Of a DNA stretch of 64,000 bases, positions 1 through 7,590 are shown one piece after another. A program made the translations under genes and the position numbers. This DNA is from Enterobacter chuandaensis (lineage in GTDB: Bacteria > Pseudomonadota > Gammaproteobacteria > Enterobacterales > Enterobacteriaceae). Under the pieces are notes generated by a model. It was given only the letters and a program-made list of their open reading frames with translations. It ran no database searches and was not told the DNA's origin. The stretch covers positions 62,001 through 126,000 of the forward strand of contig NZ_QZCS01000004.1 of NCBI RefSeq assembly GCF_003594915.1, given 5' to 3'. The first letter of the stretch is position 1, and each line of letters starts with the position of its first letter.

Positions 1-1135
1 CGTCTCAACGCCACAGGGCACATACGCGATCGATACCGGGTTTATCGTCTACAACGATCGCACCTATCCGCGTTTTATGGGCCTGCTCAGCGAGCTCGGC
101 ATCAGCGGGCAAAAAACGCAAATGAGCTTTTCGGTGCACAACCCCGTGACGGGGCTTGAGTACAACGGTCACACCCTGACGTCGCTGTTTGCCCAGCGCC
201 GAAACCTGGTGAATCCGGCATTCTGGCGGCTCCTCGCGGAGATTGTCCGCTTTAACCGCCTGGCGAAAGCGGCGCTGGGCGGGGAGGTGGACCCGAACGC
301 CACGCTGCAGACGTTTCTGGACCAGCACGGCTTCACGCCGTTTTTTGCGCGCCACTACATTCTGCCGATGGGGGCCGCCATCTGGTCATCGTCGCTGCAG
401 GAGATGAAGCGCTTCCCGCTGCCGCTCTTTTTAGGTTTCTTCCACCACCACGGCCTGCTGGATATCACCCAGCGCCCGCAGTGGTACGTGGTGCCGGGCG
501 GCTCGCGGGAGTATATCCGCGCCATGCTCGACAAGCTGGGCGACCGTCTGAAACTGCATCTCAATTCTCCGGTGCAGCGCGTGAGCCGCCACGCGCACGG
601 CGTTACGCTTCAGCTCGAAAACGGTAGCCAGGGTTTCGACCAGGTTATTTTTGCCTGCCACTCCGCCACTGCCCTGGCGATGCTTGAGGATCCTACGCCC
701 GCAGAGCGCGAAGTGCTGGGCGATATCGGCTGGCAGCGCAACGAGGTTGTTTTGCACAGCGATCCGCGCTGGCTACCGGTGCGGCAGCGCGCGTGGGCGA
801 GCTGGAACTATCGCCTGAGCGCGCAGGAACAGGCCAGCGCCTGCGTCACCTATAACATGAACATCCTGCAGGGGCTGCCTGCGGGCAGCCCGCTGTTCTG
901 CGTCACCCTGAACCCGGACACGCCGGTGGATGAACGCTTCATCCTGCAACGCTTTGTCTATGAGCATCCGCTGTTTAACCCGCAAAGCTGGCGCGCGCAG
1001 GCGCGGCGCGGCGAGATCAACGGTCAGAACCGGAGCTGGTTCTGCGGCGCTTACTGGTACAACGGCTTTCATGAAGACGGGGTACGCAGCGCGCTGGACG
1101 TGGTCAATGAAATCGCCGCCGGGGAGGGGAACTGA
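1..1135 (+). CDS. FAD-dependent amine-oxidase-like oxidoreductase (5' end outside window)
   Basis: The reading frame is open from base 2 to the stop at 1133-1135, so about 377 C-terminal residues are visible and the FAD-binding N-terminus lies to the left of the window. The first visible residues (an AIDTGFIVYN-type stretch) match the NAD/FAD-binding amine oxidase family COG2907, whose members are usually about 420 residues. Such proteins commonly sit beside DUF1365 and cyclopropane-synthase genes, as here: the next gene starts 1 base after this stop. The role is inferred to be flavin-dependent oxidation or desaturation of a lipid-linked substrate at the membrane; the substrate is not known to me. 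Confidence 0.85.
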   Translation, partial: VSTPQGTYAIDTGFIVYNDRTYPRFMGLLSELGISGQKTQMSFSVHNPVTGLEYNGHTLTSLFAQRRNLVNPAFWRLLAEIVRFNRLAKAALGGEVDPNATLQTFLDQHGFTPFFARHYILPMGAAIWSSSLQEMKRFPLPLFLGFFHHHGLLDITQRPQWYVVPGGSREYIRAMLDKLGDRLKLHLNSPVQRVSRHAHGVTLQLENGSQGFDQVIFACHSATALAMLEDPTPAEREVLGDIGWQRNEVVLHSDPRWLPVRQRAWASWNYRLSAQEQASACVTYNMNILQGLPAGSPLFCVTLNPDTPVDERFILQRFVYEHPLFNPQSWRAQARRGEINGQNRSWFCGAYWYNGFHEDGVRSALDVVNEIAAGEGN

Positions 1136-1136
1136 G

Positions 1137-1859
1137 ATGAACAGCTGCCTCTATCACGGCGTACTTCGTCACCGCCGCCTTCAGCCGAAAACCCACGAAT
1201 TTAGCTACGGCGTTTTTATGGCCTGGCTGGATCTCGATGAACTGCCGCTGCTGGCGTCCGTCGGCGTGAGGCGCAACCGCTTTGCCGCCGCCGCGTTCCA
1301 TGACGCGGACTATCCGCTCGGCACGCCGCTTAAAGAGAACGTACTGAACAGGCTGGAGAGCCTGACCGGGGAACGTCCAGCAGGGCGGGTCATGCTTCTG
1401 ACGCAGTTGCGCTACTTCGGGTTTCATTTCAATCCGGTCAATTTTTACTACTGCTATGACCAGGACAACACGCTTCGCTGGGTGCTCGCCGAGGTGCGCA
1501 ACACGCCGTGGAACGAGCGTCACTATTACGCGGTCGACGGGCAAAATGCTCAGCCCACGGAGAAAGCGTTTCACGTTTCCCCCTTCAACCCGATGGACAT
1601 GATCTACCACTGGCGCTTCAACAACCCGGACAACACGCTGCATATGCACATTGAAAATCATCAGGAAGTAAAGGTATTTGACGCCACGCTGGCCCTGCGC
1701 CGGGAGCCTCTGACCCGTCCGGCGCTGCGCTCGCTGCTGCTGCGCATCCCGCTGATGACCCTGAAAACCGTTCTCGCCATTTACTGGCAGGCGCTGCGGC
1801 TGTGGCTCAAGCGCGTGCCGCTGTATAACCATCCCGTCCGCAGGAGTGAACGCTCATGA
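1137..1859 (+). CDS. DUF1365 domain-containing protein
   Basis: 240 residues. The frame is open further upstream, but the ATG at 1137 is chosen because it follows the previous stop directly and gives the family's usual N-terminus (MNSCLYHG, then the HRRLQPKTHEFSYGVFM region). Typical DUF1365 features are the YGVFMAWLDLDEL stretch near residue 25 and the FGFHFNPVNFYYC motif near residue 100. No enzymatic activity is established as far as I know. The gene overlaps the next one by 4 bases (ATGA), so the two are translationally coupled. It is almost always found with the FAD oxidoreductase and cyclopropane-synthase genes that flank it here, which suggests a shared lipid-modification role. Confidence 0.88.
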   Translation: MNSCLYHGVLRHRRLQPKTHEFSYGVFMAWLDLDELPLLASVGVRRNRFAAAAFHDADYPLGTPLKENVLNRLESLTGERPAGRVMLLTQLRYFGFHFNPVNFYYCYDQDNTLRWVLAEVRNTPWNERHYYAVDGQNAQPTEKAFHVSPFNPMDMIYHWRFNNPDNTLHMHIENHQEVKVFDATLALRREPLTRPALRSLLLRIPLMTLKTVLAIYWQALRLWLKRVPLYNHPVRRSERS

Positions 1860-3076
1860 CCGATCCCGTCTTTGCGCTCGAACCCGATATCCCGCGCAAC
1901 GTCCGCGTGGCGCGCTGGCTGCTGTTCCGTCTGTTAAGCGGCATTCGCGGCGGCTCGCTCACGCTGCGTGAAGGTGCGCAGACCTTTCATTTTGGCGAGA
2001 TATCCTCCGCGCGACATGCCGAGGTGCAGATCCTCACCCCCGGTGTCTACTGGCGTATCTTAACGGGCGGTAGCCTCGCGGCTGCAGAAGCCTGGATGGA
2101 TGGCGAATGGGAAACCGCGCACCTCACGTCGCTTCTGGAACTGCTGGCGCTCAACGGCGAGGTGCTCGGACGTCTGGAAAACGGGTTTCGCCTGCTCGGC
2201 AGGCCGCTGGAACGCCTGCGCCACTGGACGCGGCGCAATTCTCGCGCGCAGGCGCGTGAAAATATTGCCGCCCATTACGACCTGGGTAACACCTTTTATA
2301 GCCATTTTCTGGATAAAGAGCTCCTCTATTCCAGCGCGCTGTTTACCGCTGACGAGCAGGATCTTACCGTGGCGCAGCAGGCCAAAATGGCGCGCCTGTG
2401 TGACCAGCTGGCGCTAACCCCCGGTGACCATCTGCTGGAAATTGGCACCGGCTGGGGTGCGATGGCGGAATACGCGGCCCGCCACTTCGGCTGTCGGGTC
2501 ACCACCACCACGCTGTCGCAGGAGCAATACATCTGGGCGACCGAGCGCATTGCCCGCGCCGGGCTGCAGGATCGGGTTGAGGTACTGCTCTGTGACTATC
2601 GCGATCTGACCGGACAGTATGACAAGCTGGTCTCGATAGAGATGATCGAAGCCGTCGGGCAACGGTATCTACCCACATTCTTCCGTACCTGTCAGGCGCG
2701 GCTGCGTCCGGGAGGACGAATGGCAATTCAGGCCATCACCATTCAGGACCAGCGCTACCGCGACTACAGCAAAAGCGTCGATTTTATCCAGCGCTACATT
2801 TTCCCCGGCGGCTTCCTGCCGAGCATTACCGCGATGAACGAGCTGATGACGCGCCACACCGATTTCGTGGTACGCAATCTCTACGACATGGGGCCGGACT
2901 ACGCCCGCACGCTGGCCCACTGGCGGCAGCGCTTTGTCCACGCCTGGCAGGAGATCGAAAAACTCGGCTTTGATGAACGGTTCCGCCGGATGTGGCTTTA
3001 CTACTTCGGCTACTGCGAAGCCGGGTTTAACGCCCGCACCATCAGCGTGGTGCAGCTCACCGCCGAGCGCGTATGA
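1856..3076 (+). CDS. Cyclopropane-fatty-acyl-phospholipid synthase family methyltransferase
   Basis: 406 residues. The SAM-binding motif LEIGTGWGAMAEYAA lies near residues 194-208, and the family hallmark YDLGNTFY at about 141-148 precedes it. It belongs to the CFA synthase family (COG2230), which transfers a methyl or methylene group from S-adenosylmethionine to unsaturated phospholipid acyl chains at the inner membrane. E. coli Cfa is 382 residues; this is a divergent paralogue set in an operon with DUF1365 and an FAD oxidoreductase. It overlaps the genes on both sides by 4 bases. The product could be a cyclopropane, a methyl-branched or a furan-precursor fatty acid; the sequence alone cannot decide. 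Confidence 0.9.
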   Translation: MTDPVFALEPDIPRNVRVARWLLFRLLSGIRGGSLTLREGAQTFHFGEISSARHAEVQILTPGVYWRILTGGSLAAAEAWMDGEWETAHLTSLLELLALNGEVLGRLENGFRLLGRPLERLRHWTRRNSRAQARENIAAHYDLGNTFYSHFLDKELLYSSALFTADEQDLTVAQQAKMARLCDQLALTPGDHLLEIGTGWGAMAEYAARHFGCRVTTTTLSQEQYIWATERIARAGLQDRVEVLLCDYRDLTGQYDKLVSIEMIEAVGQRYLPTFFRTCQARLRPGGRMAIQAITIQDQRYRDYSKSVDFIQRYIFPGGFLPSITAMNELMTRHTDFVVRNLYDMGPDYARTLAHWRQRFVHAWQEIEKLGFDERFRRMWLYYFGYCEAGFNARTISVVQLTAERV

Positions 3077-3558
3077 GACGTTACCTTCAGGTCTTCCTGC
3101 TGGCCGTGGCGTTCGATCTCTACTGGGCGCTGGTGGTGATGTTTCGCGAACAGGGCCTGATTATCTGGCTCGGGCTGGCGATCCTGGCGTGCCTGTCCTT
3201 GCCGGCAGCTTACCGTCTGTACGCGGTAGGGCTCGCCGCGGCGGGCAGCCTGCTGGATGCGCTCTGGGCGCTGACGGGGCTGATTGCCTTCACGGGCGAC
3301 GCCCTGATGCCGCTATGGATGGTGGCGCTGTGGCTGATGTTTGCCACGGTCTGGACGCAGCTGACGCGCACCACCACGTTACCCGGCTGGCTGCTGACCC
3401 TGCTGGCCGCCGTGGGGGGACCGGTGGCGTATCTGATTGGCGAGCGGCTGGGTGCCATCACGTTTCTGGAGCCGACCTTTATCGTCGTCAGCTGGATGGC
3501 GCCGGGCTGGCTGGTGCTGATGCTGTTTTTCCACCTGCTGATGGGGAGACAAAAATGA
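3073..3558 (+). CDS. DUF2878 integral membrane protein
   Basis: 161 residues, almost entirely hydrophobic, with about five predicted membrane helices and a short basic C-terminus (MGRQK). The composition and operon position match DUF2878, a small inner-membrane family of unknown function found beside CFA-synthase-like genes. It starts inside the stop of the methyltransferase gene (ATGA overlap), and its own stop overlaps the next start by 4 bases. It may anchor or help the lipid-modifying enzymes of the operon, but this is inference from context only. Confidence 0.82.
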   Translation: MRRYLQVFLLAVAFDLYWALVVMFREQGLIIWLGLAILACLSLPAAYRLYAVGLAAAGSLLDALWALTGLIAFTGDALMPLWMVALWLMFATVWTQLTRTTTLPGWLLTLLAAVGGPVAYLIGERLGAITFLEPTFIVVSWMAPGWLVLMLFFHLLMGRQK

Positions 3559-4079
3559 GGGCTATGGCTCTGCTGATTTGCCTGATAATCGCGGCACCCG
3601 CCGTCCGGGCCGCCGACTGGCTGGCCTGGCAAAAGGTGGGCGACGCCACGCTGACCTGGGGGCCGTTCACGGTCTATACCTCCCAGCTGCGGACCCCGGA
3701 CGGTCGGTATCGCGCGGAGGAACCGGATCTGGCGTTGATCATCACCTACGCACGCGATATTGATCGCGATGAGCTGGTCGATGCAACCCGCGATCAGTGG
3801 CAGGCACTGGGAATTCTGGCGCAGGAAGCGCAAAGCGAAGCCTGGCTGCGCATGCTCCAGTCCCTGTGGCCGGATGTCCGACCGGGTTCACAGCTGGCGT
3901 TTGTCCTCAATGATAAGCAGGGTCAGTTCTGGTACCGCGCGTCTATGGCGCAAACATCCTTTATTCCGCTCGGGCCGCGTCAGTCGGAAGCGTTCAGCAC
4001 CCGCTTTCTGGCCATCTGGCTCGATCCCCGCACGCAATACCCTGAGCTGCGTCAGCAGTTGATCGGAGGCCAAAAATGA
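3555..4079 (+). CDS. Chalcone isomerase-like periplasmic protein
   Basis: 174 residues from the ATG at 3555, which overlaps the previous stop. The frame is open further upstream, but this start gives a clear signal peptide (hydrophobic residues 4-18, likely cleavage after about residue 20 at VRAA/DW). The mature part resembles the bacterial chalcone isomerase-like family (Chalcone_3). Bacterial members of the chalcone-isomerase fold can bind fatty acids and need not isomerise flavonoids, so a periplasmic fatty-acid-binding role in this lipid operon is plausible. It overlaps the next gene by 4 bases. Confidence 0.75.
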   Translation: MRAMALLICLIIAAPAVRAADWLAWQKVGDATLTWGPFTVYTSQLRTPDGRYRAEEPDLALIITYARDIDRDELVDATRDQWQALGILAQEAQSEAWLRMLQSLWPDVRPGSQLAFVLNDKQGQFWYRASMAQTSFIPLGPRQSEAFSTRFLAIWLDPRTQYPELRQQLIGGQK

Positions 4080-4603
4080 AACGTATCCTGATGATGGCGC
4101 TGGCATTGACGATGCTGCTGGCTGGCTGCAGCACCGAGGTGACCGAGTATCGCGAGCAGCAGCCGCGGCTGGATATCTTCCACTACTTCCAGGGTAAAAC
4201 CGAAGCGTGGGGCATGGTGCAGGATCGCAGCGGCAAGCAGATCCGCCGCTTTCACGTTGAGATCGCCGGGGACGTTATCGGCGATACGCTGACGCTCAAC
4301 GAGCACTTTGTTTACGACGATGGCGAAAAACAGCAGCGGGTCTGGCACATTCGCCGCGTGGGGAACGACCGCTACGAGGGAACGGCAGGAGATATTGAAG
4401 GCGTTGCCACCGGGCAGGCCGCAGGCAACGCCTTTAACTGGCATTACAGCATGAATGTGAAGGCCAACGGCATAACCTGGCTGCTGAACTTTGACGACTG
4501 GATGTACCTGCAGGATGAGACGCATCTGTTCAATAAAACCGAGATGAAGAAATTTGGCGTCACCGTCGCCACGGTGACGCTGTTCTTTACCCGTAAGACC
4601 TAA
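4076..4603 (+). CDS. DUF3833 family lipoprotein
   Basis: 175 residues. The N-terminus is a lipoprotein signal with a lipobox ending at Cys18 (LLAGCST), followed by a soluble domain with the DUF3833 features FHYFQGKTEAWGMVQDR and the C-terminal NKTEMKKFGV. Asp is not at position +2 after the lipidated Cys (it is Ser), which suggests outer-membrane sorting. It is the last gene of the overlapping operon that starts before the window. The function is unknown; location next to lipid-modifying enzymes suggests an envelope role. There is no clear terminator in the 2-base gap to the convergent gene. Confidence 0.85.
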   Translation: MKRILMMALALTMLLAGCSTEVTEYREQQPRLDIFHYFQGKTEAWGMVQDRSGKQIRRFHVEIAGDVIGDTLTLNEHFVYDDGEKQQRVWHIRRVGNDRYEGTAGDIEGVATGQAAGNAFNWHYSMNVKANGITWLLNFDDWMYLQDETHLFNKTEMKKFGVTVATVTLFFTRKT

Positions 4604-4605
4604 GC

Positions 4606-5064
4606 TTAGCCGCGGGCATTACCGGTTTTGCTGCTGGAGTAAATGAAGTAGAGGGCAATCCCCAGGCAAACCACCGCGCCCAGACGGCTCGGTGAAAACG
4701 GAATCGCGGGATTGTTCAACCAGCCAAAGTTATCAATCAGCATGCTCATGGTGAGCTGACCGAAGATCACCGCCACCGTGGCGACGGCGGTGCCGATGCG
4801 CTGAACGGCGAGCACCATTATTACGATATAGGGCACGCCAAACATCGCGCCGAGGAGCTGCCATTTCGGCACGTCCAGCAGCGTGACCGCTTGCCTGGGC
4901 TCAAAGAAGAAAATGAGCAGGGCGGTCACCAGTGCGCCGACGGAAAAGGTCAGAAACGCGCTTTTGAAGACCCCCACACTGCTGCCGAGCTGTCCGTTAA
5001 TCGCGGCCTGAATGCTCAGCGTCGCGCCCCCGCAAACGGCCAGAATTATCATCATCAGTGTCAT
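4606..5064 (-). CDS. DMT superfamily transporter, DUF606 (YdcZ-like), subunit 2
   Basis: 152 residues from the ATG at 5064, which has an AGGGG ribosome binding site at good distance; a longer in-frame start at 5100 lies inside the preceding gene and is less likely. The protein is about five membrane helices and belongs to the DUF606 branch of the drug/metabolite transporter superfamily. Members are half-size (around 150 residues) and often occur as tandem pairs, as here, so the two products probably form a heterodimer. The substrate is unknown. The gene lies 4 bases downstream of its partner and is convergent with the DUF3833 gene. Confidence 0.82.
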   Translation of the reverse strand: MTLMMIILAVCGGATLSIQAAINGQLGSSVGVFKSAFLTFSVGALVTALLIFFFEPRQAVTLLDVPKWQLLGAMFGVPYIVIMVLAVQRIGTAVATVAVIFGQLTMSMLIDNFGWLNNPAIPFSPSRLGAVVCLGIALYFIYSSSKTGNARG

Positions 5065-5068
5065 ACGT

Positions 5069-5503
5069 TTACCCCTGTGCGACCAGTACCAGTGCGGCAA
5101 TAATAAAAACCAGCGCCACGATGCGTTTTGCGTTTATCTTCCTGTGCGGCGTCCCTAGCAGGCCAAAGTGGTCAATGATCAGGCTTTTGAAAACCTGGCC
5201 CGCCAGTATGCCGATCATCGTCATGGCGATACCGATGGCTGGCGTGGCGATAGTCAGAATGACCACGTACACCGGGCCAAGCACCCCGCCGAGCAGCTGC
5301 CATCCGGGCTGTGCGAAAAACGACGGACTGTTGCGCGGGCTGAAAAACAGCATCAGCAGAAACGTCAGCGCGGCACCCACGCCGAAGATGCTGAACGTGG
5401 CCCATAAATCACCCACTTCGCCGCCCAGCGGTCCCAGCAGGCCCGCCTCTATGGACAGTCCCATCCCGCCAGCAATCACCAGTAAAATTAAAATAAGTTG
5501 CAT
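5069..5503 (-). CDS. DMT superfamily transporter, DUF606 (YdcZ-like), subunit 1
   Basis: 144 residues from the ATG at 5503; upstream in-frame codons to 5569 lack a proper ribosome binding site. It has about five membrane helices with the same pattern as its neighbour, including a GG(V/M) turn in helix 1 and the conserved stretch around GQVFKSLIIDHFG. It is the first gene of a two-gene transporter unit divergent from the LysR regulator at 5603, which makes control by that regulator likely. The substrate is not predictable from sequence. Confidence 0.82.
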   Translation of the reverse strand: MQLILILLVIAGGMGLSIEAGLLGPLGGEVGDLWATFSIFGVGAALTFLLMLFFSPRNSPSFFAQPGWQLLGGVLGPVYVVILTIATPAIGIAMTMIGILAGQVFKSLIIDHFGLLGTPHRKINAKRIVALVFIIAALVLVAQG

Positions 5504-5571
5504 TGCACATACTCTCTCGTTGCTCAGGCGATGAAGAATAATGCGTATCAGCAGTGAGAAAAATGCCATAA

Positions 5572-5599
5572 TGCAGGAAACACCATTGCAGGAAATGCA
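5572..5599. promoter_or_regulatory. Candidate LysR operator (direct TGCAGGAAA repeats)
   Basis: TGCAGGAAA occurs at 5572-5580 and again at 5587-5595, 15 bases apart. The second copy runs into another TGCA, giving TGCA-N5-TGCA at 5587-5599. This sits in the 99-base divergent gap between the DUF606 pair and lysR and overlaps the lysR ribosome binding site. The spacing and dyad resemble LysR-family sites, but no binding site is known to me for this regulator. Confidence 0.4.
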
Positions 5600-5602
5600 C
5601 TA

Positions 5603-6541
5603 ATGATTGATGCCGGAAATATCAGCATTCGCGCGCTGCTGATCTTTATCGCGGTTTATGAATCGCAGAATTTCTCCGTGGTTGCGCGCAGGGAAGGGAT
5701 CTCCGCTTCACAGGTTTCACGTGTCATCCACCAGCTTGAGGACGCGCTTGGCCAGCAGCTTTTTTATCGCAACACGCGGGCCGTGATACCGACGGAAAGC
5801 GGGCATCTTTTCATTCGCTACGCCCGGACGATGGCGGGAAGTCTTGAAGAGGCGCGCCGGGAGCTGGATGAGAGGTCTATCGAGCCAACGGGCCTGATTC
5901 GCATTAACTGCCCGGTATTTTTTGGACAGCGGCACGTTGCTCCCGGCCTGGCGGGACTGTCGGCGCGCTACCCCCGGCTCACCCTGGATTTGACGCTCAC
6001 CGATGATTTTATCGATCCGCATCGGGATGCCGCCGACGTGCTGTTCCGCATCGGCACGCTGACGGACTCCTCGTTTCACGCGCGGGTGCTCGGGCAGCAG
6101 CTTTATCATCTGGCGGCGTCGCCGTCCTACCTGCGACAGCACGGCGCGCCTGATGGGCCGGAGGACCTGACGCAGCACAGCTGCCTGGTGTATCGCGGAT
6201 CGTCCGGGCCTAACCGCTGGCTTATTCGCCGCCCTGATGCGCCATGGGTTCACTATCCCGTTGCGCCGCTGATGACGTCCAACAACGCCGAAACGCTGCT
6301 GATTGCCGCGCTGGGGGGGATGGGGATCGTACTGTTCCCCGACTGGCTGGTGAGTGAAAGGCTAAAAAGTGGCGAGCTGGTGTCGTTCCTGCCGGAGCAT
6401 GAATGCGGGATCAACACGGAGCCGCAGACCATCGCGGCAATTTACCCGAACGCGCGTCATCCGCCCCTTAACGTCAGGGCGGTGATTGATTATTACGTGG
6501 AACTGTTCGGCACGCCGCCGTACTGGCAGCGTGAACGTTAG
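5603..6541 (+). CDS. LysR family transcriptional regulator
   Basis: 312 residues. The N-terminal winged helix-turn-helix (residues about 5-65, with SASQVSRVIHQLEDALG as recognition region) is followed by a LysR substrate-binding domain containing the usual AALGGMGIVLFPDWLV segment. It belongs to the common AaeR/CrgA-like LysR group. It is divergent from the DUF606 transporter pair and probably controls it. Its stop overlaps the stop region of mesD on the other strand by 4 bases, so the two units converge without room for a terminator. The inducer is unknown. Confidence 0.88.
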   Translation: MIDAGNISIRALLIFIAVYESQNFSVVARREGISASQVSRVIHQLEDALGQQLFYRNTRAVIPTESGHLFIRYARTMAGSLEEARRELDERSIEPTGLIRINCPVFFGQRHVAPGLAGLSARYPRLTLDLTLTDDFIDPHRDAADVLFRIGTLTDSSFHARVLGQQLYHLAASPSYLRQHGAPDGPEDLTQHSCLVYRGSSGPNRWLIRRPDAPWVHYPVAPLMTSNNAETLLIAALGGMGIVLFPDWLVSERLKSGELVSFLPEHECGINTEPQTIAAIYPNARHPPLNVRAVIDYYVELFGTPPYWQRER

Positions 6542-7566
6542 CGGGTGAGTTCCTTGCGGATAATCTCCGCACCAGCGCTGAGCGCCTTCAGCTTGCCGTT
6601 GGCAACCTGGCGGGAGAGCGGGGCCATACCGCAGTTGGTGGACGGATACAGCCTGTCGGCATCGACAAACTGCAGCGCTTTGCGCAGCGTATCGGCCACT
6701 TCCTCCGGCGTTTCGATGTGGTTCGTCGCCACGTCGATCGCTCCGACCATGACTTTTTTACCGCGGATCAGCTCCAGCAGATCCATCGGTACGCGGGAGT
6801 TATGGCACTCCAGGGAGATGATGTCGATGTTAGAAGTCTGCAGCTTAGGGAAGGCCTCTTCATACTGTCGCCATTCTGAGCCGAGCGTTTTTTTCCAGTC
6901 GGTATTGGCTTTGATGCCGTAGCCGTAGCAGATGTGTACCGCGGTTTCGCACTTCAGCCCTTCGATTGCGCGCTCCAGCGCGGCGATGCCCCAGTTGTTG
7001 ACCTCGTCGAAGAAGACGTTAAACGCAGGCTCGTCGAACTGGATGATATCGACCCCGGCGGCTTCCAGCTCGCGCGCTTCCTGATTCAGGATTTTTGCAA
7101 ATTCCCAGGCCAGCTTTTCGCGGCTTTTGTAGTGATCGTCATAGAGGGTATCGATCATGGTCATCGGCCCCGGCAGGGCCCATTTGATCGGCTTGTCCGT
7201 GAGCTGGCGCAGGTACTTTGCATCGTCCACGAATACCGGCTTCTGACGCGCAACGGCAGAAACCACGGTGGGCACGCTGGCGTCATAGCGGTTACGAATG
7301 CGCACGGTCTGGCGGTTTTCAAAATCGACGCCGCTCAGGTGTTCAATAAAAGTGGTGACGAAGTGCTGGCGGGTCTGCTCGCCGTCGCTGACGATATCAA
7401 TGCCCGCACGGATCTGCTCGTCCAGAGACAGGCGCAGGGCATCCTGTTTACCCGCCAGTAATTCATCATTCTGGAGTTTCCACGGTGACCACAGCGTTTC
7501 AGGTTGCGCAAGCCAGGTTGGCTTAGGCAGGCTGCCAGCCGTAGAGGTCGGGAGCAATGTTTTCAT
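6538..7566 (-). CDS. mesD: Core methionine synthase MesD (folate-independent)
   Basis: 342 residues, the size of the catalytic C-terminal half of MetE only; the folate-binding N-terminal domain of full MetE (about 750 residues) is absent. The zinc and homocysteine-site residues are present: HIC at 211-213, Glu253 in LECHNSR and Cys312 in TNCGM, in MetE order and spacing. It lies 24 bases downstream of a DUF1852 gene (mesX). Core synthases of this pairing (MesD) have been reported to make methionine without 5-methyltetrahydrofolate or cobalamin, needing DUF1852 and oxygen; the methyl donor is not known to me. The assignment rests on domain content and the mesX neighbour. Confidence 0.87.
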   Translation of the reverse strand: MKTLLPTSTAGSLPKPTWLAQPETLWSPWKLQNDELLAGKQDALRLSLDEQIRAGIDIVSDGEQTRQHFVTTFIEHLSGVDFENRQTVRIRNRYDASVPTVVSAVARQKPVFVDDAKYLRQLTDKPIKWALPGPMTMIDTLYDDHYKSREKLAWEFAKILNQEARELEAAGVDIIQFDEPAFNVFFDEVNNWGIAALERAIEGLKCETAVHICYGYGIKANTDWKKTLGSEWRQYEEAFPKLQTSNIDIISLECHNSRVPMDLLELIRGKKVMVGAIDVATNHIETPEEVADTLRKALQFVDADRLYPSTNCGMAPLSRQVANGKLKALSAGAEIIRKELTR

Positions 7567-7590
7567 AATAAAAGACCTTTTTTTGATGAA

